A DNA stretch of 64,000 nucleotides from Oceanobacillus sojae (GTDB lineage Bacteria > Bacillota > Bacilli > Bacillales > Amphibacillaceae): contig NZ_BJYM01000007.1 of NCBI RefSeq assembly GCF_007991515.1, forward strand, positions 1 to 64,000, given 5' to 3'. Every line of letters begins with the position of its first letter. Within the stretch, counting starts at the first letter, position 1. The position numbers were made by a program, and so were the translations under genes. Shown here one piece after another: positions 57,345 to 64,000 of this stretch. Below the pieces are notes generated by a model. It ran no database searches. It had not been told where the DNA came from and saw nothing but the letters and a program-made list of their open reading frames with translations.

Positions 57345-57496
57345 CGCACAGAACTTTTAAGCCATATTTCCAGTTATTTTTATACCAGCATATCAGATTC
57401 CTGAAAGTGAAAAAGTCCGGATAAAAGCAAAAGGCTATACAGTATGTATAATATATGTTAGTATGAATTTAAGTTAATAAAACGGACGGAGAAGCT

Positions 57497-57553
57497 ATGG
57501 AGAGACCGCGGGAAGGCTGGTATTATTATATCAGTATTCTTGTGGTCTTTTTT
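57497..57553 (+). promoter_or_regulatory. GlpP-responsive leader terminator of glpD
   Basis: ATGGAGAGA (57497-57505), as before glpK, overlaps the start of a stem GACCGCGGGAA (57504-57514) / TTCTTGTGGTC (57537-57547) with three G-T pairs and six T. A TATAAT at 57447-57452 is the likely -10. A 27-codon frame opens at the same ATG but is better explained as leader RNA. The rest of 57345-57696 holds nothing else I can support. Confidence 0.75.
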
Positions 57554-57696
57554 AATTTATCTGAAGTATTCAGATTGTGATTGGCAATAAAAAGAAAAGC
57601 TGTACAAGAATGAATTGGTTTTTCTTATACTTTTGGATGAATAGCCGTCTTTAAATAGGGAAAAAGAAACTATAGATAATTTTAGGGGTGGAGTTT

Positions 57697-59358
57697 ATGA
57701 GTGAATTTTCAGGAAAAAGACGTAAAGAAGTATTAGAATCACTGGAAAAAGAGCAACTGGATTTATTAGTTATTGGGGGAGGTATTACCGGTTCCGGAAT
57801 TTCATTAGATGCTGCTACAAGAGGACTGCGAACAGGACTTATTGAAATGCAGGATTTTGCAGCGGGTACCTCAAGCCGTTCAACAAAATTAGTGCATGGC
57901 GGCCTGCGCTACTTGCAGCAATTTGAAGTAAAAATGGTTGCAGAGGTAGGGAAAGAACGTGCTGTCGTTTATGAAAATGGTCCACATGTTACCACACCAG
58001 AGTGGATGCTTTTACCATTTCATAAAGGAAGTAATTTAGGACCGTTTACATCTAATATCGGTTTGCGTGTATATGACTTTTTGGCAGGCGTTAAAAAATC
58101 AGAACGCCGTGAAATGTTAAAACCAGCTGAGGTATTAGACCGTGAACCGCTTGTAAAAAAAGACGAGCTTCGCGGCGGCGGATATTATGTAGAATATAAA
58201 ACAGATGATGCACGATTAACTATTGAAGTGCTTAAAAAAGCTGTTGAAAATGGTGTCAAAGCAGTCAACTATACAAAAGCAGTGGAATTCATCTATGAAG
58301 ATGGAAAAGTAGTAGGCGTTGTGGCAGAAAATCAAATCAGCAAAGAAAAGCATAAAATCTATGCGAAAAAAATTATTAATGCCGGTGGTCCATGGGTAGA
58401 TGATGTCCGTGAATTAGATGGATCCAAAAAAGGAAAAACACTTCATTTAACAAAAGGTGTCCATCTAGTATTTGACGAATCTGTATTCCCACTTAAACAG
58501 GCAGTGTACTTCGATACACCGGACGGACGTATGGTTTTTGCTATTCCTCGTGATGGTAAAACTTATGTAGGTACAACAGACACTGACTATAAAGGGAATA
58601 TTGCTCATCCAACAATGACAGAGGCAGACCGCGATTATATCTTAGACGCGATTAACTATATGTTCCCTTCTGTCGGAATTGATGCAGACAAAGTAGAATC
58701 CAGCTGGGCTGGAATACGTCCTTTAATTGCTGAAGAAGGTGCAAGCAGCCCAAGCGAAATCTCCCGTAAGGATGAAATTTTCCAATCTGATTCTGGGTTA
58801 CTTTCCATGGCAGGAGGAAAATTAACAGGCTACCGTAAAATGGGGGAACACGTTGTTAATATGGTAGCGAAACAATTAAAAGAAGAAGAAGGCATTTTAT
58901 ATACAGACAGCCAAACAAAGCATTTGCCAATTTCCGGAGGAGAAGTTGGCGGATCAAAAGGCTTCAAGAACTTCAAAGCAGAAAAGGTTAAAGAAGGTGT
59001 GAGCCTTGGTTTAACAGAGAAAGAAGCAGCAGAACTGACACAGCGGTATGGTGCAAATGTAGAAAAAGTCTTCACACTTTATACAGAAAATAAAGAAGCT
59101 GCTAAAAATGAAAATATTGAACCGGCAGTATTTGCTCAGGTACTATATGCAATCAATGAAGAAATGGCTTATAAAGCAGTTGACTTCTTTATCCGCCGTT
59201 CAGGTGCATTATTCTTTAACCGTCCATGGGTAGAAACACATATGGATACGGTACTTCCGTTCATGGAAAAAGAACTCGGCTGGACAAAAGAGGAAGCAGC
59301 AGCATATAGAAAAGAATTGGAACAATTATTGTACGAAACAACACATCCAGATAAATAA
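57697..59358 (+). CDS. glpD: Aerobic glycerol-3-phosphate dehydrogenase
   Basis: A 553-residue FAD enzyme oxidising glycerol-3-phosphate to dihydroxyacetone phosphate at the membrane. FAD motif LLVIGGGITGSGISLDAATRG, then TSSRSTKLVHGGLRYLQQFE, KGVHLVFDESVFPL and GTTDTDYKGN are typical; C-terminal domain about 400-550. The ATG at 57697 follows AGGGGTGGAG; a GTG three codons earlier overlaps that site. Controlled by the GlpP-type leader at 57497. Confidence 0.96.
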   Translation: MSEFSGKRRKEVLESLEKEQLDLLVIGGGITGSGISLDAATRGLRTGLIEMQDFAAGTSSRSTKLVHGGLRYLQQFEVKMVAEVGKERAVVYENGPHVTTPEWMLLPFHKGSNLGPFTSNIGLRVYDFLAGVKKSERREMLKPAEVLDREPLVKKDELRGGGYYVEYKTDDARLTIEVLKKAVENGVKAVNYTKAVEFIYEDGKVVGVVAENQISKEKHKIYAKKIINAGGPWVDDVRELDGSKKGKTLHLTKGVHLVFDESVFPLKQAVYFDTPDGRMVFAIPRDGKTYVGTTDTDYKGNIAHPTMTEADRDYILDAINYMFPSVGIDADKVESSWAGIRPLIAEEGASSPSEISRKDEIFQSDSGLLSMAGGKLTGYRKMGEHVVNMVAKQLKEEEGILYTDSQTKHLPISGGEVGGSKGFKNFKAEKVKEGVSLGLTEKEAAELTQRYGANVEKVFTLYTENKEAAKNENIEPAVFAQVLYAINEEMAYKAVDFFIRRSGALFFNRPWVETHMDTVLPFMEKELGWTKEEAAAYRKELEQLLYETTHPDK

Positions 59359-59373
59359 GAACGTAATAATAAA

Positions 59374-59409
59374 AATAAGATGCATGCTCTGCCATGGGTC
59401 TTATTTTTT
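59374..59409 (+). terminator. glpD terminator
   Basis: AATAAGA / TCTTATT with an inner CATG pair and a run of T. The following spacer to 59665 has no gene; TGCTATATT at 59611-59619 is a possible extended -10 for the next gene. Confidence 0.6.
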
Positions 59410-59665
59410 CGGCTTTAGACGGAATTATATAATATGAAATAAGTCGGTTCTGCCCGCTAAAATTATGAGTATTGTTCATGTTATATTAAACATTAAAAAT
59501 AACTTTGGACAACACAGAGCCTGCTGCTCAGGCTATCAAATACAGACCTTTGAAAAGAGCGGTAAACGGAAGTAAAAGTTTCGCTATTTAACATGACAAA
59601 TATGGGAATCTGCTATATTCTATGGTATACTTTTCTCGACTTGTCTTTAAGAACGGGGGAGATCC

Positions 59666-60673
59666 ATGTTAAAAGGAAAAAGAAATAAAACAAAAGGAAA
59701 AACAAATAACGTAACCCCATTCATCCCTGAAGGCGACTTTTACTATACAAAGGGCGTAGAGGCATTTAAAAAAAGGAAATTTGATATTGCGATTAAATGG
59801 ATACAGAAAGCAATAGAAGACAAACCCTATTTCCCTCTATATAAATGCCAGTTATCCATCATTTATACTGAAACAGGTGCTTATCATAAAGCAAATCAGC
59901 TGCTGACAGAGGTTTTGAAGACTGGAGAATATGTTGATTGCTACTATTTAGCTGCAAATAACTATGCGCATCTTGGATTGCTGCAAGATGCTAAAAAATA
60001 TGCACAAATGTATTTAGATAAAAAGCCAGAGGGAGATTTTAGTGATGATGCTGCCCAGCTTCTTGATTATATAGAAATTGGCGATGAAGACGAGGAAGAA
60101 ATCTTTTCTCTGGAGGATGAGGACGAACTGATTATTTTACAGGAGACAGCCTTTTACCATATAGAAAATAATGACTGGGAAAAAGCGATTCCTTTTATTG
60201 AAGAGATAATGGAAAATTTTCCAGAACAGAAGTTAGCTGTTCATGACTATGCGCAGGCACTATTCTATACTGGAAAAAAAGAAGAGGCTATGCATATTGA
60301 AGAGGATATGCTGGAGGATTACCCGAATAATTTGCAAAGTCATTTAAATTTAGCGTTGTTTTATTATGAGACAGGAGATTCTGATTACCTTGAGCATATC
60401 CAGATCATAGATAATATCTATCCAATTCATGAGGAGCAAAAGCTGCGGATTGCAGAAGTCTTTGCAAAAACAGAAAATTATTCTTTAGCATATGAACGGT
60501 ATCAAAATGTTTCTGGAGAGCAAGCTAAAAGAAGAGCATCTTATTATAAGTGGTATAGTGTTACAGCTTATCATTCAGGATATCCCAGTAAAGCATTGCG
60601 ATTATGGGAAGAGGGTTTGAGGCGGCACCCTAAGCTGTCAAAGGAGGAAGGGCCCTGGGCTTTTAAAGATTAA
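59666..60673 (+). CDS. Tetratricopeptide repeat protein (YvcD-like)
   Basis: A 335-residue cytoplasmic protein with TPR motifs (YYTKGVEAFKKRKFDIAIKWIQKAIEDKPYFPLYKCQLS, then ETGAYHKANQLL; further repeats about 165-330) and an acidic linker (GDEDEEEIFSLEDEDE) in the middle. Its place before trxB matches YvcD of B. subtilis, although it is shorter than I expect for that protein. Likely a protein-interaction scaffold; no partner is known. GGGGGAG precedes the ATG. Confidence 0.78.
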   Translation: MLKGKRNKTKGKTNNVTPFIPEGDFYYTKGVEAFKKRKFDIAIKWIQKAIEDKPYFPLYKCQLSIIYTETGAYHKANQLLTEVLKTGEYVDCYYLAANNYAHLGLLQDAKKYAQMYLDKKPEGDFSDDAAQLLDYIEIGDEDEEEIFSLEDEDELIILQETAFYHIENNDWEKAIPFIEEIMENFPEQKLAVHDYAQALFYTGKKEEAMHIEEDMLEDYPNNLQSHLNLALFYYETGDSDYLEHIQIIDNIYPIHEEQKLRIAEVFAKTENYSLAYERYQNVSGEQAKRRASYYKWYSVTAYHSGYPSKALRLWEEGLRRHPKLSKEEGPWAFKD

Positions 60674-60801
60674 AAAAGGGTTCGATATCCTGTCGCTGTA
60701 CAGGAATTACTAATATGAGCAAAAAGATAGACGTTATATCTTAATTTCATTACACTATACGTTGGAATAAGAATATTATAAAGATAAAGGGGCGGTATTG
60801 A

Positions 60802-61734
<933 letters not shown>

Positions 61735-61857
61735 TCAAGATAATTGTCGGATTTTAGGTGATAAGTAATTCTAAAGTTATTGGAAATTGTCGAATCTATA
61801 GGGGTTATCAATCTTAAGGTATAATTTGTATAAAAAAATTAATCTCCGGTAACTGGT

Positions 61858-61975
61858 TCTTAACCTTGTTGTAACACGCATGAAACAATGAAAGGTTAAG
61901 ATAGGGTTAACTAATTGACCCCCTTTTAATAGATAGATTAGTTTTGGGACAGGTGACTCACCTGTCCATTTTTTT
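61858..61975 (+). ncRNA. Possible small RNA with terminator after trxB
   Basis: A TATAAT at 61820-61825 is followed by a hairpin TCTTAACCTT (61858-61867) / AAGGTTAAGA (61892-61901) with an inner TTGTT/AACAA pairing, then an intrinsic terminator GGACAG-GTGACTCAC-CTGTCC (61947-61967) with seven T. This could be a short independent transcript of about 145 nt. No -35 is evident and the hairpins could instead be trxB 3' structures. Confidence 0.35.
61947..61975 (+). terminator. Intrinsic terminator downstream of trxB
   Basis: GGACAGGTGA-C-TCACCTGTCC followed by ATTTTTTT. It lies 213 bases after the trxB stop, further than usual, which leaves room for a separate transcript. Confidence 0.85.
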
Positions 61976-62029
61976 GGATTAAAATAAAGGCAGCTTTTTT
62001 TAAGAATAAGAAAGTATATAAGAATGTTG

Positions 62030-62280
62030 AAGAATAGCCGCTCCAACGGCTTTCATGGGATGAGTAACCGCAACCTCAGAAATACACTACGCTTTCCGTG
62101 GGCCCCGAGCTCATCTCCTCGATAAAGAAGACTTAGTGATTGGCAAGCCGACAGGCGCAGACAGAGCTAAAGCCGCACTTATGCCCTTGGATGAAAAAAG
62201 AAGAGCACTTTTTTCCTGTGGGGCATACAGGACGTATGTCAGTTCGGTGCCTGAGACAGGGCGTCGCTAACTTAACCGAA
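62030..62280 (+). repeat. Interspersed repeat element, copy B
   Basis: A GC-richer block with several foldable parts (GCCG-CTCCAA-CGGC; CTTTCCGTGGGCC). Its right end, 62224-62280, is 53/57 identical to 10-66, same orientation. No open frame with a ribosome site. Left boundary is approximate. It lies between the terminator and the rapZ promoter. Confidence 0.65.
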
Positions 62281-62283
62281 TTC

Positions 62284-62312
62284 TTGGCGAATGTCAGGTT
62301 TTCTAATATAAT
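62284..62312 (+). promoter_or_regulatory. Predicted rapZ-yvcK promoter
   Basis: -35 TTGGCG (62284-62289), 17-bp spacer, -10 TATAAT (62307-62312). It begins four bases after the repeat element, giving a leader of about 127 nt. Confidence 0.6.
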
Positions 62313-62347
62313 GAAGTAAGATACAATAAGTATAGCGCAAGAACTGG

Positions 62348-62419
62348 CCGGTTAAGATCTTAGGGCCCGGAAACCGGGGTTGGGGATTCGACTGCCCGCC
62401 AGAAATATAAGTGGCGTCG
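62348..62419 (+). ncRNA. Structured GC-rich rapZ leader segment
   Basis: In an AT-rich region, 62348-62419 is GC-rich and can fold: CCCGG-AAA-CCGGG (62366-62378), alternatively CCGGTT/AACCGG (62348-62353/62372-62377), and CGA...CGCCA (62389-62401) with TGGCG-TCG (62412-62419). The alternative pairings would allow switching. There is a TTCGACT heptamer resembling a tRNA T-loop, but the flanking bases do not make a tRNA. No T-tract follows. Not matched to a riboswitch I know. Confidence 0.35.
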
Positions 62420-62445
62420 GAAGAGGTTTGAAAGGGGAGAGTTCA

Positions 62446-63333
62446 ATGAATCAAGAAAAAGAAACAAAGCTCGTTATTATTACTGGAATGTCAGGAGCTG
62501 GAAAAACAGTTGCGGTACAAAGCTTTGAGGACTTAGGGTATTATTGTGTAGATAATTTACCTCCTGCACTTCTTCCAAAATTTTTAGAATTAATGAAGGA
62601 TGCTTCTAATACAATTCAGAAAGTGGCCCTTGTCATGGATTTACGGGGGAGAGAATTTTTTGATTCCTTATACAAGGCACTGGATGCAATTAGCCATACA
62701 CCGTGGATTCAAAGCCATATTCTATTTTTAGATGCAGCTGATGAAACTTTGGTTACGAGATATAAAGAGACAAGACGCTCTCATCCATTAGCTGTTGGCG
62801 GGCTTCCTTTAAACGGGATTCATCAGGAGAGAATCATTATTGATGAATTGCGCGGACGTTCTCAAAGAATTATCGATACATCAAATCTTAAGCCAAGAGA
62901 TTTACGCGAAAAGATTCTTCAATTATATAAGGAAGAAAAGCAGGAAGTGTTTTCGGTTCATTTCGTATCTTTTGGATTTAAATATGGAATTCCAATTGAT
63001 GCGGATTTAGTTTTTGATGTACGCTTTTTGCCGAATCCACATTATGTGTCTGCGCTTCAGCCTTTAACAGGATTAAATCAGGAAGTCTCTTCATATGTAT
63101 TTAAATGGACAGATACACAGCTGTTTACAGATAAATTAAATGATTTATTCCGTTTTATGTTTCCGCAATATAAAAAAGAAGGCAAATCACAATTAGTCAT
63201 TGCCATTGGCTGCACTGGCGGACAGCATCGTTCCGTAGCTTTAGCTGAGTATTTCTCCAAACAATTCAATGATGATTATATTACACATGTCAGTCATCGG
63301 GATATTGAGAAGAGAAAGGCTAAATCATCATGA
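62446..63333 (+). CDS. rapZ: RNase adapter/nucleotide-binding protein RapZ (YvcJ)
   Basis: A 295-residue P-loop protein. Walker A GMSGAGKT (14-21), [31 protein letters not shown] and the C-terminal [15 protein letters not shown] are typical. In E. coli RapZ guides RNase E to GlmZ; in B. subtilis YvcJ binds nucleotides and affects competence. The ATG at 62446 follows AAAGGGGAG; the frame is open from 62380 but the added part lies in the leader RNA. Stop overlaps the yvcK start (ATGA). Confidence 0.93.
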   Translation: MNQEKETKLVIITGMSGAGKTVAVQSFEDLGYYCVDNLPPALLPKFLELMKDASNTIQKVALVMDLRGREFFDSLYKALDAISHTPWIQSHILFLDAADETLVTRYKETRRSHPLAVGGLPLNGIHQERIIIDELRGRSQRIIDTSNLKPRDLREKILQLYKEEKQEVFSVHFVSFGFKYGIPIDADLVFDVRFLPNPHYVSALQPLTGLNQEVSSYVFKWTDTQLFTDKLNDLFRFMFPQYKKEGKSQLVIAIGCTGGQHRSVALAEYFSKQFNDDYITHVSHRDIEKRKAKSS

Positions 63334-64000
63334 GCAATGTTCCCAAAATAACGGCTATTGGCGGAGGAACAGGAATGCCGGTTTTACTGCGTGGATTGAA
63401 GGATTTACCGGTGGAGCTTACCGCAGTTGTGACTGTAGCGGATGATGGAGGAAGTACAGGAAGAATCCGTTCAGAAATGGAAATACCTGCACCGGGAGAT
63501 ATCCGAAACGTTATTGCTGCTTTATCTGATGCAGAACCTATGCTTTTAGAGCTCTTTCAGCATCGGTTTCAACAAGGGAATGGATTGACTGGCCATTCAT
63601 TAGGGAACTTATTATTAGCTGCCATGACATCGATGACCGGTAATTTTAATCAGGGGATAAAAGAAATTTCCCGGGTTCTAAATGTAAAAGGAAAGATATA
63701 TCCGATTTCAAATGATAATATGTCTTTGCATGCAATTATGGAAGACGGAGAAGTTATTCATGGTGAATCAAATATCCCTCTGTCGGGAAAACGGATTAAA
63801 CGTATTTTTTTAGAGCCGCAGCCGCTGCATCCATTACCTAATGCCGTTGAATCCATTGAAAAAGCAGATCTGATTGTTATATCTCCAGGGAGCCTGTATA
63901 CTTCCATCATGCCGAATCTAATTGTTCCAGAAGTGAAGGAAGCATTACACAACGCGAAAGCAAAGAAAGTCTATGTTTGTAATATCATGACGCAATATGG
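63330..64000 (+). CDS. yvcK: YvcK family protein, C-terminus beyond the window (partial)
   Basis: The first 223 residues of a CofD/YvcK-type protein: [21 protein letters not shown] at the N-terminus, [27 protein letters not shown], and [12 protein letters not shown]. YvcK binds UDP-sugars and is needed for growth on gluconeogenic carbon and for cell shape. Translation is coupled to rapZ by a four-base overlap. The window ends within the gene. Confidence 0.95.
   Translation, partial: MSNVPKITAIGGGTGMPVLLRGLKDLPVELTAVVTVADDGGSTGRIRSEMEIPAPGDIRNVIAALSDAEPMLLELFQHRFQQGNGLTGHSLGNLLLAAMTSMTGNFNQGIKEISRVLNVKGKIYPISNDNMSLHAIMEDGEVIHGESNIPLSGKRIKRIFLEPQPLHPLPNAVESIEKADLIVISPGSLYTSIMPNLIVPEVKEALHNAKAKKVYVCNIMTQY

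Noticed and set aside
57497..57580. 27-codon frame (MERPREGWYYY...) before glpD
   Set aside because: Its ATG is the first part of ATGGAGAGA, also found in the glpK leader, and the frame spans the leader terminator; it is better explained as a GlpP-responsive leader.
62375..62405. tRNA-like 3' end in the rapZ leader (TTCGACT loop then GCCCGCCA)
   Set aside because: The T-stem has a mismatch next to the loop, no matching acceptor 5' strand or anticodon arm exists, so it is not a tRNA or an obvious attachment site.

Overview
The window is an ordinary core stretch of the chromosome of a low-GC, Gram-positive, motile rod of the family Bacillaceae. Gene content and order follow the Bacillus subtilis comF/flagellar, secA-prfB, ftsEX, uvrBA, hprK-lgt, glp and trxB-yvcJK neighbourhoods. 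AT-rich spacers, strong AAGGAGG-type ribosome binding sites, a B. subtilis-type SOS box, catabolite (cre) sites, a T-box and bacillithiol genes all agree. My best guess, from gene order and the style of the interspersed repeats, is Oceanobacillus or a close relative; this is inference. I see no prophage, transposase, CRISPR array, rRNA or tRNA.

Layout: (1) 1-3700: end of a repeat, ydjO, a catabolite-controlled acetaldehyde dehydrogenase with its DUF779 partner, and an IDEAL-domain protein. (2) 3812-12147: a PBP3-type penicillin-binding lipoprotein and a TagU-type LCP transferase on the minus strand, an unrecognised 51-residue ORF, yvyE, the degS-degU two-component pair and degV. (3) 12249-22404: comFA-comFC, then yvyF-flgM-flgN-flgK-flgL and yviE-fliW-csrA-flaG-fliD-fliS-fliT, with the flagellin gene missing from its usual place after csrA. 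(4) 22683-28364: hpf, an unrecognised 50-residue ORF below an unusual inverted-repeat cluster, secA, prfB with its programmed frameshift, and cccB. (5) 29132-35837: ftsE-ftsX, a coiled-coil M23 endopeptidase, ctpB and minJ. (6) 36149-41083: SOS-controlled uvrB-uvrA. (7) 41353-46174: yojF-bshB2 (bacillithiol), yvlC-yvlD, yobV-yobU, mepB and a MerR-TipAS regulator. (8) 46369-48417: argS on the minus strand behind a T-box leader with an Arg (CGC) specifier. (9) 48682-52841: hprK-lgt-yvoD-ppaX-yvoF. (10) 52857-59358: a glycerol/dihydroxyacetone block, glpP-glpK-dhaK-dhaL-glpD, in which the glpK and glpD leaders share an ATGGAGAGA motif directly before a terminator. (11) 59666-64000: a TPR protein, trxB, a possible small RNA, a repeat, a structured leader, rapZ (yvcJ) and the start of yvcK.

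How the genes work together: HprK/PpaX set the HPr-Ser-P level that CcpA uses, and cre sites lie at the aldehyde dehydrogenase and glpK promoters. GlpP links glycerol-3-phosphate to read-through into glpK and glpD. DegS/DegU and FliW/CsrA are the motility/exoenzyme control circuits next to the flagellar late genes. FtsEX, the M23 protein, CtpB and MinJ form an envelope/division neighbourhood.

I did not find a convincing new defence or biosynthetic system. The items most worth a second look are non-coding: the inverted-repeat cluster at 23461-23537, the structured segments at 26664-26815, 61858-61975 and 62348-62419, the paired GlpP leaders, and the interspersed repeats.
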